Source: a virus. From it: a stretch of 64,000 bases of DNA. This document shows positions 36,395-45,481 of this stretch, one piece after another. Under the pieces are notes generated by a model that saw only the letters and a list, made by a program, of their open reading frames with translations, did no database searches and had not been told where the DNA came from. The DNA is taken from IMG/VR virus record IMGVR_UViG_3300035698_014446, positions 1 through 64,000 of that record; one strand, given 5' to 3'. The translations under genes and the position numbers were made by a program. The stretch's first letter is position 1. Every line of letters begins with the position of its first letter.

Positions 36395-36819
36395 TATATT
36401 ACGTAATCGCCCTCTGGTACTTTGGTTTTGTTATTCACGGAGTCAATTATCTCCCTAAGTCTGTCAACACTTTTTTCTATTGATAATGTATCAGTATCAA
36501 TAGTTAGATAATCATATAATTCCTCATAAAAGTGACCTTCTCTGTACGGCATCATTTTTCTGATATAAACAAAACTTATCATCGGGTAATTGGCACTTAT
36601 CGTTCTTCTCGTGTATATCACCGGAGCAATTACTGATACAATTACATTAATTTGTTTAACGAGTTCCCTCACCAACCGAGCTACTCTATAGTTATGTTCT
36701 GATCTTTCATCAAGGGAGAATCCAGCGCCCAATAATATACTGTCCCTCATTTCGTCCCCATCAACTATAACAGTAATTGATGTCCCACAAGTTTTAAGTA
36801 TGTGCGTGTAAAGTAGCAT
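36394..36819 (-). CDS. APS-kinase-like protein lacking the P-loop
   Basis: 141 residues. VIVDGDEMRDSILLGAGFS, then DERSEHNYRVARLV and IVSVIAP follow the order of adenylylsulfate kinase after its Walker A segment. The normal GxxGxGKS/T loop, expected about 25 residues before DGD, is absent because the gene begins there. Either truncated, non-catalytic, or the ATP site is supplied otherwise. Overlaps the ParB-like gene by 26 nt. Confidence 0.65.
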   Translation of the reverse strand: MLLYTHILKTCGTSITVIVDGDEMRDSILLGAGFSLDERSEHNYRVARLVRELVKQINVIVSVIAPVIYTRRTISANYPMISFVYIRKMMPYREGHFYEELYDYLTIDTDTLSIEKSVDRLREIIDSVNNKTKVPEGDYVI

Positions 36820-37276
36820 TATTATTCCTCATAACTTGACATACTACCTGTTTATTTCCTAAAATAGCCCAGCATACTATTCTGTGGTGTCCATCTTTAA
36901 TACTAAATGATCTTCCCTCTTGAGCAATAACTACTGGTGGTTTAGTAATTCCCTTAATTCTTATGTTATTGAATAACTTCATAAAATTTGCAGCTTTAAA
37001 TACGGCCACAGGATGCGATTTACCATACAATCTTTGCATCCTATAATAATCAGTATCCACGTAATCAAACTTAGTACCTGTAGTAGCACACTTTACGTAC
37101 TCAAGGATGAATCGGTACATAGGTGATATTTTTAAACCGAGTACGTCGTCACATTTTGCCGGGAACAATGATTTATACAACTCATACCTTTTGGGGTTAT
37201 ACTCAACAGTAAGACTATCGATATCTACCATGTTAAGTGATGACATTTTTCCGTTTGGTATTACAAATTCAACCAT
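36794..37276 (-). CDS. ParB-like nuclease domain protein
   Basis: 160 residues. PPVVIAQEGRSFSIKDGHHRIVCWAILG near 120-147 is the ParB/sulfiredoxin-type core (DGHHR). Free-standing ParB-like domains occur in phage and sugar-modification clusters as CTP/ATP-binding switches or nucleases. Role here unknown. Overlaps the triple-domain protein by 8 nt. Confidence 0.65.
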   Translation of the reverse strand: MVEFVIPNGKMSSLNMVDIDSLTVEYNPKRYELYKSLFPAKCDDVLGLKISPMYRFILEYVKCATTGTKFDYVDTDYYRMQRLYGKSHPVAVFKAANFMKLFNNIRIKGITKPPVVIAQEGRSFSIKDGHHRIVCWAILGNKQVVCQVMRNNNATLHAHT

Positions 37277-39878
37277 CAGTGTCCGATAATTTAGATATTA
37301 AGTTAGCTACGTTGCTCGGTACTCTCTTTTTCGGGTCGTTCTTACCAAAGATAACACACATTTCTTTGTGTTTACTCGGTACGTTTTTCATGATATTTTC
37401 TATCACTTTTTTCTCAACGACAAATAAACCTTTACTCACAAACAATTCAATTATCTCCTCTTCTGTTTTGATAACTGTATGTCCGTTCTTTGGTTTATCA
37501 TTAAGCGGATGATTAAAAAATAGTAATCCACCCGGTGTCATTATTCTGCAGATTTCGTTAACACCCGCCTCAAAATGATTGTGTGTTAACGCGTGATCAA
37601 GGACTTCCCAAGCAAAAACAATGTTTGTGGAACTGGTATTAATTGGTATATTGGAAAAATCACCCTTTAAACAATTGATTTTATATGGTAACTTATCCAT
37701 TTCCAAGAATTTGTCCATCAGTATATCAATTGAGTATTTTTCCGCCTTAAACGGGAAAAATCTTAGCGCACCACCATACGCTCCCCCACCTATCTCAACT
37801 ACTGTTTCTATAATTTCGAGGTCCATATTATCAGTAATCACCTGATCAACATTAAACTGGTTATATACTCTCTTGATGTCCTCTATATAATACTCATCCT
37901 TATTGCCCTCCCAATACTTCATTTCGAAGTCTGGCGACCATTTACCTAATATTTTGTGTCTTCTCTCCCGCCACATTTCAAGCACTTTGTTGTTTAACTT
38001 GTACAAAACTCCGCAAAGAGCCTTTGGTCTTCTTTTGGAATAGACACCCAATCTTAATAAACTTTGCCAAGACTCGCCCTTATAATGAATTATGTGAGTT
38101 TTAGTTGTTGGAACAATTCCCCTTGATTCATTAAAAAACTTCATCGGGAAACCTTGAAATTTTAAACCACTCACAACCATACCTTTTGTGAACTGATTCG
38201 GGTCGCGCGTATTAAGTATGAATCCAAATGATACCTGATCACCACCACCCCACAAAATATAACCATTCTTTTTTGCTGATTTATCAGCTTTCTGTGTTTT
38301 TATGGTTAATCTTGACCATTCCTTAAGAAAACTCCTAACTAACTCGGAATTTTTGGCCAACACTATGCCACAATTTATCGGCCAACTTATATTTTCATCA
38401 TCACGTTCCTTATAACAAAAACCGACGTCAAAATCAGTAGTAAAGAACTTACCCATTTTCCTGACAACCATCATGTCTGCGTCCATTAATACTACATTCT
38501 GTAAATCTTTGTTATCCTCAAGTATTTCATGCCATATTAATGATTTCTGCGCCGTTTTGTATTCTTTGTCACCAGCCTCACACCCTCCGTGTTTCGATTC
38601 CTTTAGTACCACGTATGGTAATATCTTTTTTATTTCATCAATGTACTCCGGGTCGATGTTATGGTAATAAAATATAACATTTGCCTTACCATCATACACC
38701 TTATCAATGCTCTGTAACAGAACGAACACGTTATCGATAAACTTATCGCCATAAGCGGAAAAGGCAAAAGTTATTTTGTTATCTTCTACATTCGCCAATT
38801 CTTCTTTCGCTACTGCCGTATCAATAATCTTATGAAAAACGTTGACCATGGAAGTACCAGCATCCTCCATACCAAAACATTCTTCGGCCTTAGACCTACA
38901 ATCAGCGGATATCTTCTCCCTGTTCTTTTTGATTTCTTCCCACGCTATGTGTATCGTATCAGCAAACATTTCCGTATTACGTGGGTTACTACTGAATAGT
39001 GCATATGGATTACCACTACCACCTATAATAGGTAACCCACAAGCCAATGCTTCCCTGATTATTCGCGTAGCTATTATATGCGGAGTAACTAATAAATCAG
39101 CCGCTCTATACTGTTCCCCCATATTAGGCATTAAAGTACACACATCGCCTAATAATCCCCTTTTACTCAACTGATTAATTATTATGTATATTGGGTCTTT
39201 TTTGTTGGAAGGAACACCATACATATGTATTCTTCCAGTTTGGCAATACTTTTCAATAAATCGTACAGCCGCAAATAAAATATTAAACGGTGTTGTATCT
39301 TCCCTCCACATATCGGCAATCATTATGTTGGGATTACCCCTACGTGTATCATAGTTACGTTTTTTCCCAACCGGTTTGTACTCATTCATATCAACCATTG
39401 ATGGAACAAATGCCATCGGTTTTTCTGGTATTAAATGTTGAAAATAGAATATATGTTCTTTCCAGAACGTAACCACGGCCTTGTATAGATCGTTATTAGC
39501 CACTTCTCTTATGAACGAATACACAGGTATTTGCCCATATTTTTCCAACAGGAATGAGTTTTCCGGTCTACCGTGGAGACACAGAATTATCGGTTTCCCC
39601 ATACCTTCTAATTCTATTGGTATAACCGAATGTCGTACGAATATGTCAGCATTTGCAGCCCAATCCATGGACTGTGTGACTATATCGTTGTCCTCTTTGT
39701 CCTCACACCCCTCGTTTTTCAAACACTTGGGACATACTGCACAATCAATGAACTGAGCATCTACCCCAAACATCCGTTCTGCGCGAATCAAGTCCCTTAC
39801 TGTGGCATACTGTCCCGATCTTCCGGGTCCGAATGCCGCAAAATGTGCTACTTTTAGTCCATTTAGATCAGTCGCCAT
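37269..39878 (-). CDS. Three-domain glycosyltransferase (GT4)-glycosyltransferase (GT8-like)-methyltransferase
   Basis: 869 residues. Residues 1-350: GT-B glycosyltransferase, with AADLLVTPHIIATRIIREALACGLP as the donor-site helix. Residues 365-640: GT-A fold with NVVLMDADMMVV (DxD) and WGGGDQ, resembling GT8 enzymes. Residues 690-830: methyltransferase with VVEIGGGAYGG and IVFAWEVLDHAL. The protein could build two linkages and methylate the product. First gene of the cassette, downstream of the capsid terminator, with GGGACAAGAAAC before ATG 39878. Confidence 0.85.
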   Translation of the reverse strand: MATDLNGLKVAHFAAFGPGRSGQYATVRDLIRAERMFGVDAQFIDCAVCPKCLKNEGCEDKEDNDIVTQSMDWAANADIFVRHSVIPIELEGMGKPIILCLHGRPENSFLLEKYGQIPVYSFIREVANNDLYKAVVTFWKEHIFYFQHLIPEKPMAFVPSMVDMNEYKPVGKKRNYDTRRGNPNIMIADMWREDTTPFNILFAAVRFIEKYCQTGRIHMYGVPSNKKDPIYIIINQLSKRGLLGDVCTLMPNMGEQYRAADLLVTPHIIATRIIREALACGLPIIGGSGNPYALFSSNPRNTEMFADTIHIAWEEIKKNREKISADCRSKAEECFGMEDAGTSMVNVFHKIIDTAVAKEELANVEDNKITFAFSAYGDKFIDNVFVLLQSIDKVYDGKANVIFYYHNIDPEYIDEIKKILPYVVLKESKHGGCEAGDKEYKTAQKSLIWHEILEDNKDLQNVVLMDADMMVVRKMGKFFTTDFDVGFCYKERDDENISWPINCGIVLAKNSELVRSFLKEWSRLTIKTQKADKSAKKNGYILWGGGDQVSFGFILNTRDPNQFTKGMVVSGLKFQGFPMKFFNESRGIVPTTKTHIIHYKGESWQSLLRLGVYSKRRPKALCGVLYKLNNKVLEMWRERRHKILGKWSPDFEMKYWEGNKDEYYIEDIKRVYNQFNVDQVITDNMDLEIIETVVEIGGGAYGGALRFFPFKAEKYSIDILMDKFLEMDKLPYKINCLKGDFSNIPINTSSTNIVFAWEVLDHALTHNHFEAGVNEICRIMTPGGLLFFNHPLNDKPKNGHTVIKTEEEIIELFVSKGLFVVEKKVIENIMKNVPSKHKEMCVIFGKNDPKKRVPSNVANLISKLSDTDG

Positions 39879-39909
39879 GTTTCTTGTCCCTTAATTTTGT
39901 CTCGTTCTT

Positions 39910-39940
39910 AAAAAAGCGGACCCCCCACGGGGGGTCCGCT
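39910..39940 (-). terminator. Rho-independent terminator after the major capsid gene
   Basis: Minus-strand RNA has AGCGGACCCCCC/GGGGGGTCCGCT, a 12-bp perfect stem with a very tight loop, followed by TTTTT. It lies 35-65 nt after the capsid stop and should sharply reduce readthrough into the glycan cassette. Confidence 0.9.
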
Positions 39941-39973
39941 CGCACTCATACTAATCGCAGTTGTCGAAGCAAT

Positions 39974-41005
39974 TTACGCAATGGCTGAAACCCTCTGCCA
40001 CTGGGTTTCATTCAGGTACGCACCGTAACGACCCCACCCGGCAACAGTCTCGGCAAAGGCCAGAATGTCTGTCTCTGCGAGCAGAGTCAGGTCCATTCTG
40101 TTACCGATCTTGTTTTTGCGACCCGGAATCGTCAGATAGCCAAGAGGCTTGGACGAACCAGCATCACCGGTCCACTTCGTTGCTCCATCGTCATTGACGG
40201 TGGTCCAATCGAGGTAGGAGGTGTAAATCGGCGTGATGTTGTAGCTAAGCCCAACACCAGAAACGGTAAGAGTCCTTGCGGGATTCAATGCCATTTCGAC
40301 ACGATGCTTCATCGACAGGTCAGTGTACAGAATCAGCGGCGTACCAGCGGTAACGCCAAGGCCTGTATCCCGGTGACGATTGATCAGCGTGTACGCTGCG
40401 TCATTAATGGTGTACCGGTCTTTGTCAGTGGTCGTAGTGGCCAGCGACGTATACACGGTATTGTACGTTTGGGATAAGGACTGAATCATATCATAGAACA
40501 ACACGGCCTTTTCCTCAAACCATTTGCGTCTGAACTCAAGGGCGTTGTCCTCGATGGTCCACCATTCGCCATCGTCAAACCACGTTTTGAGCCATTGCAA
40601 GGCACCACCGTAAAGATTCAACGAAACGGTAACCTCTCCACCAGAAACGCTGTAAATCCGGGCTTTGTCGCCATCGCGGACCTTTTTGAAGGTCAGGCCG
40701 GACTGAGAACTTCTGACGGTGAAACTTCCCGTCTTAACGTTGGTCAGATCGATCGAGTCGAAAGCTGCTTCGTACCCGGTATCCAACTCAGCGATATCGA
40801 TGTGAAACTTGTCAACGATTTCAAGGACGGAATCAGGGAAATTCTGAGAACTTGTGAACTCCGTGATACCAGCCTTCCGAAGTAGCTGTCCAGCCCGCAT
40901 AGCCTGCGAGAAATTATGCTGGATAGCACCAATAAAGGCATTACGGCCTTTCTTGGTTCCGACATTGATCATGTCGTAATTGTGAAAAATCTTACCAGTC
41001 TTCAT
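39974..41005 (-). CDS. Major capsid protein
   Basis: 343 residues, beta-rich, GC-richer than neighbours as expected for a highly expressed gene. N-arm helix (about 20-60) with FIGAIQHNFSQAMR, then an E-loop-like region and a C-terminal LGYLTIPGRKNKIGNRMDLTLLAETDILAFAET segment (split axial-domain). Follows decoration and scaffold genes and precedes a strong terminator. HK97-fold capsid by context. Confidence 0.8.
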   Translation of the reverse strand: MKTGKIFHNYDMINVGTKKGRNAFIGAIQHNFSQAMRAGQLLRKAGITEFTSSQNFPDSVLEIVDKFHIDIAELDTGYEAAFDSIDLTNVKTGSFTVRSSQSGLTFKKVRDGDKARIYSVSGGEVTVSLNLYGGALQWLKTWFDDGEWWTIEDNALEFRRKWFEEKAVLFYDMIQSLSQTYNTVYTSLATTTTDKDRYTINDAAYTLINRHRDTGLGVTAGTPLILYTDLSMKHRVEMALNPARTLTVSGVGLSYNITPIYTSYLDWTTVNDDGATKWTGDAGSSKPLGYLTIPGRKNKIGNRMDLTLLAETDILAFAETVAGWGRYGAYLNETQWQRVSAIA

Positions 41006-41049
41006 TGCTAAATCTCCATAACAGAAAATTGTGAACTCACTTCAACACG

Positions 41050-41072
41050 AATATTGCTTGTTAGGCAATATT
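41050..41072 (-). other. Hairpin between decoration and capsid genes
   Basis: AATATTGC/GCAATATT with a 7-nt loop, overlapping the decoration-gene stop codon. No T-run. Could mark an RNA processing point that sets the capsid to decoration ratio. Confidence 0.4.
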
Positions 41073-41493
41073 AAGTAATAGTCAAGGCATCACTCGGAGA
41101 CTTATCATCTTCGAAGCCGTAACCATTGAAGTGAACCATCAGTTCCGAAACACCAACGGCTTTTGCCTCAAGAGCAATAGCCGTGGCCTTAACCTCGGAA
41201 CCCTGAGTCTCGAATTTCCCAGTACTCATTCGGAGACAAAGCTTCTCCCCTGCGTAAATCGCAGAAGCGGGGAATGCAGTAACCTGCAGCTTTGGAACCT
41301 CGTAAGCAGCGACGATAACACCGCTCGTTACAGTCTGCAACGGGAGGATGATCGCATCACTCCGTACTGCAAACGTACCGGCGGTAAAACCTTGTACATC
41401 CGAAACCTCATAAACCTTAGCCTCGCCCACCGGGCATCGGAATCCGAGGACATCCGAACCAGTGGTCGTACTAACATCACCAATACTTCCCAT
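41071..41493 (-). CDS. Head decoration protein (DUF2190-like)
   Basis: 140 residues, all-beta and Ala/Val/Thr-rich, with FRCPVGEAKVYEVSDVQGFTAG resembling small capsid decoration proteins. Position directly upstream of the major capsid gene fits. Preceded by AAGGATAACATC before ATG 41493. Confidence 0.65.
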   Translation of the reverse strand: MGSIGDVSTTTGSDVLGFRCPVGEAKVYEVSDVQGFTAGTFAVRSDAIILPLQTVTSGVIVAAYEVPKLQVTAFPASAIYAGEKLCLRMSTGKFETQGSEVKATAIALEAKAVGVSELMVHFNGYGFEDDKSPSDALTIT

Positions 41494-41602
41494 GATGTTA
41501 TCCTTCCGTATTTAAACACTTATCAACATTATTGACTGTCGTCAAACGAAAACATCAACTGCCGTTGACAAATATCCTATGCCGCTGACGCGACGTTACT
41601 AA

Positions 41603-42214
41603 TTAATCATCCTTCTTACTATCACCACCCCCGATTAAGGGGTTGTTCTTCGGGTCCGTCATGTCCACGTCTTCATCACCCACTTTATCCTTGAACAAGT
41701 CCGGGTTATCCTCTGGTTTCTTGTCGTCTTCCTTTACTTTTAGTTCGATACCGTGTTTTTCGATCAGTTCAAGTTCTTCCTTGACGGCATCGTTAACTTT
41801 TTCCTGACGCTGATCATTTGTGAGATCGCCTGACAAATCAACACCACGACCGGTAGATAGTCTGTCCTTGATATAATTGACTACCTGTGAAGACTTGTCA
41901 GCCAATTCCTTCGAACCGTCAACGAGAGAAGTTGTCTCCGCCTTGTCGCGAAACTTTTGGAGTTCCACACACCGTTGTTTGAGGACGACAATTTCCTTCT
42001 CAAGTTTTGTTTTGATCTTTGTCTCGGCGTCATGAGCAAGTTCAATGACGGTTCTATTCGTCGATATATCCTGCTTGTTGTACAACTCACTCATAGGAAT
42101 GTCCTGCTTAGCGATAGCTGCCTTGATATCTAGTAAAGACAACTCATCCTCTTCACCCTCTTCGCTAATGAATGCTCTTCTCAATTCTAACTCTTTTCTG
42201 TCCTTCATGTCCAT
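41603..42214 (-). CDS. Scaffold protein
   Basis: 203 residues, highly charged and helical (coiled coil about 60-110), with an acidic, Asp/Gly-rich C-terminus (DLFKDKVGDEDVDMTDPKN). Composition and position between the putative protease and the decoration/capsid genes fit a capsid scaffold. Confidence 0.7.
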   Translation of the reverse strand: MDMKDRKELELRRAFISEEGEEDELSLLDIKAAIAKQDIPMSELYNKQDISTNRTVIELAHDAETKIKTKLEKEIVVLKQRCVELQKFRDKAETTSLVDGSKELADKSSQVVNYIKDRLSTGRGVDLSGDLTNDQRQEKVNDAVKEELELIEKHGIELKVKEDDKKPEDNPDLFKDKVGDEDVDMTDPKNNPLIGGGDSKKDD

Positions 42215-43002
42215 TACTCCTTATTCATTTCTTGAATTGTTGCTAACACACCAGCCCCGGAGAATCCCGGATTATTAACAGAAGAACTGCCAATGGCCAG
42301 ATTAGTAATTTTGTCTACATCCTTCACAAACCAAGTACTAAACTTATCTTCTCTCGCCAGTAATACATTCCCTTCAATAGAACATATGTTAAGTTTACCA
42401 CTCTTAATATCATCAATTATGTCCGAATCGGTGATATGTGCTACAGCAAGAGCGTGTAAACTGTCTTTTATAGTTTTGGTGAAAGAATGAATTACTCTTC
42501 CCACCTTACGTTTTATATCTTCGCCCGGAGCATTATGTCCGTGTATAATCCCTACTGCTCCTTCTTTGATTCTTCTTGACAATTCTTTTATAGCACGAAA
42601 AGACCATATTTTTCTTTCCTTCTTATGGTCAATCTTTCCACTGGAAACACCTTCACCACCGACATCGTATACAACTAAAAATGGATGTGGGTCTGTTCTT
42701 TTTATCTGTTGAAGGAGTTCTGAGGATATACAGTCAGATGCACTCATTTCTGAAATATGCGCAAATATTCTTACATCCATAGACTTGTTAACAAGTGCAT
42801 TACCGCGCCTTTTAGATACAGCCACTTTTTTCCTATTTACATACTGTATTCTTAGTAATAGCTTATCGGCAGCGTTTTTCGCACACAGCACATCACCAGT
42901 TAGGTCCTCAACCCTTTCAAACTCACGTACATAAGCTTTTTGAACATGAGCAGGTTCGTGCCTAACCGCTTTCGGAGGTACTGTAGAGTATACTATAGCC
43001 AT
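42214..43002 (-). CDS. Putative capsid maturation protease
   Basis: 262 residues. VGIIHGHNAPGEDIKRKVGRVIHSFT in the middle and ALAVAHITD followed by NICSIEGNVLL could provide the His and Ser of a phage prohead protease. The position just before the scaffold gene is the usual place. The motif match is weak, so the call leans on context. Confidence 0.5.
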   Translation of the reverse strand: MAIVYSTVPPKAVRHEPAHVQKAYVREFERVEDLTGDVLCAKNAADKLLLRIQYVNRKKVAVSKRRGNALVNKSMDVRIFAHISEMSASDCISSELLQQIKRTDPHPFLVVYDVGGEGVSSGKIDHKKERKIWSFRAIKELSRRIKEGAVGIIHGHNAPGEDIKRKVGRVIHSFTKTIKDSLHALAVAHITDSDIIDDIKSGKLNICSIEGNVLLAREDKFSTWFVKDVDKITNLAIGSSSVNNPGFSGAGVLATIQEMNKE

Positions 43003-43015
43003 AATATTCCAGTCT

Positions 43016-43606
43016 TTATATTGCAGTAATTATCATTCCAACGCCGGGGCACTCACCACCCACACCCCCATCAGCTTCCCATACGTAAGGATAAAGGTAT
43101 CTAATACCGTTTGCGTCGAACCGCATCCACAGCATCTTGTTGTCACCATCAGCAAACACATTTACACCGCCAGGCCATTCATCATTAGTTAAGGTAAGTG
43201 TATCCAACCATCTACCTGTTTCCGTAGCCCCACCATCGCCAGACGCTCGTGCCGTACCTACTTGAGCAGCCTTAGTGGCGGCACTACATATTCGCATAGG
43301 CGGATTAAACCCGTTTGCAGACCCGGCCCAACCGCCTCTATTGGGTGATCTGTACCCAATCAAATCAAAAGCAAACGTATCATCGTCAGCACATACTTGA
43401 CCACCAAAACTCTGACCGAACATGGCAATAATCAGGTTTGAAAACTTGAACTCAAATAATGAAAACAAATCGATACAGTTTGCCTTTTGCTGGTGAAACG
43501 TAAAGCCAGTCAATACATTAGCTGCAGCCGCATCGTTTTCTGCCGCAACCGCCCTCAGGATTTCCTAAGGATGCATCGGCGTCATTAAAATATTTTCATC
43601 CGACAT
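43016..43606 (-). pseudogene. Virion-associated gene with in-frame amber at codon 14
   Basis: 197-codon frame from ATG 43606, which has AGGAG 9 nt upstream. Codons 1-13 read MSDENILMTPMHP, codon 14 is TAG (43567-43565), and the frame continues EILRAVAAENDAA and on for 180 residues to 43016. Without the amber the start and ribosome site make a normal gene; with it only a TTG at 43513 with no ribosome site remains. The protein has no recognised domain; beta-rich, with WPGGVNVFADGDN. Probably structural. Either a nonsense mutation, sequence error or programmed readthrough. Confidence 0.65.
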
Positions 43607-43646
43607 GTTAATAACTCCTACTAAAAATAGAATTTATTACCGATTA

Positions 43647-44435
43647 TTACGGAGCAGCCCAAGTATAAGCTGCACCAAGATCAAGATACGTGATTATTAT
43701 TGCATACCGACCAGCGGTAAGAGTAGTCCAATTGTCTTCGGGCTGCATATTAATCCAGATCGCTTTCGGGGATTGGGTTGAAGCAATAATAGGGGACCCA
43801 GCAGCAGCAGTTGTTATAAAATTATCCAAATCGTCAATAGTGTCCGTTGCGAGAACATCACCTGCACCACTTGATATACCTATATCAAGTGATATAATAT
43901 CATCGGGGTCAGCCTCGGAAGATACTACAGCCTCTATACATCGTACTTGCGCACTTATAAGTTCACCCCAACCCGGTACTAGTTGACCGAGATTGATAAA
44001 TTGTTCATTATTATTGGCTTGAGTATCATCAAACTGAAAATCATCCGCTGATGCGGCAACCACTATTGATATCGTTTTTACAACAGTTTTCAGACCCCAT
44101 ATTTGATCGACGGCTACTATTTCCCCAGATGAAATGACTACGTTACCAGAAGAAGCAACGATATCGCCTAATACTGCTTGAACATCACCCGCACTCGCAA
44201 CTATATTCCCGGTAGTGGCGGTTATGTCACCGGATGAAACCGTATGGCCGCCAGAAGCAGTAAAAGTACCATTTGTTACTTCTACATTTCCGCGCGAATA
44301 CCGAAGAAGGCCGCCGCCTCTTACCACCCACGGTCCGCTTCTTCTGCCTCTCTGACCAGCGGCGAATAAATACACTATCGACATAAAGCACAGTACGAAC
44401 AACAGACTTATTTGTTTTTTCCTTCTTTTCGACAT
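43647..44435 (-). CDS. Exported beta-repeat protein, fibre-like
   Basis: 262 residues. KRRKK then a hydrophobic segment (10-26) gives a signal or anchor helix. Residues 50-110 contain short repeats of the type GDITATTGNIVAS / GDIVASSGNVVIS, likely a beta-helix; the C-terminal half is a beta domain. May be a fibre or surface adhesin. AAGGAA precedes ATG 44435. Confidence 0.6.
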   Translation of the reverse strand: MSKRRKKQISLLFVLCFMSIVYLFAAGQRGRRSGPWVVRGGGLLRYSRGNVEVTNGTFTASGGHTVSSGDITATTGNIVASAGDVQAVLGDIVASSGNVVISSGEIVAVDQIWGLKTVVKTISIVVAASADDFQFDDTQANNNEQFINLGQLVPGWGELISAQVRCIEAVVSSEADPDDIISLDIGISSGAGDVLATDTIDDLDNFITTAAAGSPIIASTQSPKAIWINMQPEDNWTTLTAGRYAIIITYLDLGAAYTWAAP

Positions 44436-44473
44436 CGTTAATTCCTTTTTTTTTTTTAGTTACGGACCGATTC

Positions 44474-44677
44474 TTAACTCTGTGGACCGACATCAACAGA
44501 GTTAGGTGATACTGCGCCACCCGGACCCAATATAACTGCCACTTGCTTTGGGCTGGTTCCACCTGCTGCTTCTGGGTTTATTAAAGGTTTTGATTCCGGT
44601 GTTACATGACCTATTGTATCAGCCGTTCTTGCACCTTCACCAGCACCTAAGTTCCTACTTCTCTGTCTGTTAGCCAT
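44474..44677 (-). CDS. Small Pro/Gly-rich protein
   Basis: 67 residues, low complexity (RSRNLGAGEGAR, VILGPGGAVSPNS). Overlaps the upstream gene by 8 nt. Probably a small virion component; not recognised. Confidence 0.5.
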   Translation of the reverse strand: MANRQRSRNLGAGEGARTADTIGHVTPESKPLINPEAAGGTSPKQVAVILGPGGAVSPNSVDVGPQS

Positions 44678-44990
44678 TACTATCTCCCTTATCTAAATTA
44701 TCAAGAATATCCCAAACTACTCCAACTATTGTGGCTCCGTGTACTTCACCCACATAATCACGTAGTTTTTTAAGATCGTTTATAGATATATCCGGTTCAT
44801 CAGAGCAATTAACAAGTGTTGCTAACTCGTACCTCTTGTATTTTAATTCGCCGGTTTCTCTCTGTGACTGAGGAGTATTCGCTAATATAGCATTGGTAAG
44901 TACGGTCCTAAGAATTATATTCTTTTTCTTATTGTCCTTTAGTGTGTCGTTGTTAAAATTTTTTAACTCTTGGGTTACGTCCAATTTCAT
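44670..44990 (-). CDS. Hypothetical protein
   Basis: 106 residues, helical, with ILRTVLTNAILANTPQSQRETGELKYKRYELA, a pattern seen in small phage proteins of unknown role near fibre genes. AGGTGAT precedes ATG 44990. Confidence 0.6.
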   Translation of the reverse strand: MKLDVTQELKNFNNDTLKDNKKKNIILRTVLTNAILANTPQSQRETGELKYKRYELATLVNCSDEPDISINDLKKLRDYVGEVHGATIVGVVWDILDNLDKGDSNG

Positions 44991-45007
44991 ATCATCACCT
45001 TTTTTAC

Positions 45008-45340
45008 TTAGTCCGGGGTCGGTGCATCTGTTCCAGTTATAATATTATCAGGAATACTATGTTTAGGGGGATTAATAATACTTATTTCATCATTAAACCT
45101 AACCTTATCCTCGTGCAGTTTAGAAAGACGAACTAAAGCACGTATTGTTTTAGAGAATACTCTTTTAACAAATTCAGGATTTGTTTCTAACGCCGATTTA
45201 TTTGCAAAAGAAAATTTTTGTGATGTCCTGTACACATCACCTTTTATTCTAATATCAAGTTGATTATTAACAAGTAACTTTATAGCCTGTAATACTACAA
45301 TATCATATTGATCTGGAATTTCTATACTTATTACAGACAC
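45008..45340 (-). CDS. Hypothetical protein
   Basis: 110 residues with an alternating hydrophobic start (ISIEIPDQYDIVVLQAIKLLV) and a basic middle. AGGAGAATAACG precedes ATG 45340. Not recognised. Confidence 0.55.
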   Translation of the reverse strand: MSVISIEIPDQYDIVVLQAIKLLVNNQLDIRIKGDVYRTSQKFSFANKSALETNPEFVKRVFSKTIRALVRLSKLHEDKVRFNDEISIINPPKHSIPDNIITGTDAPTPD

Positions 45341-45350
45341 GTTATTCTCC

Positions 45351-45464
45351 TATTTATCTTTTACCTTTACCTTTTGATCTTGTTTTTTTACATCCACCTC
45401 GACCACGATTAGCCCTTACACCCTTACCACTACCATTTCTTTTTGGTGTCCCTTTTTTATTCAT
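45351..45464 (-). CDS. Small Arg/Lys/Gly-rich protein
   Basis: 37 residues from ATG 45464 with AAGGTG upstream. NGSGKGVRANRGRGGCKK and a GKGKDK tail: nearly all basic or glycine. Likely nucleic-acid binding or a virion filler; no known family. Confidence 0.5.
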
Positions 45465-45481
45465 AATCACCTTTTTAATTC

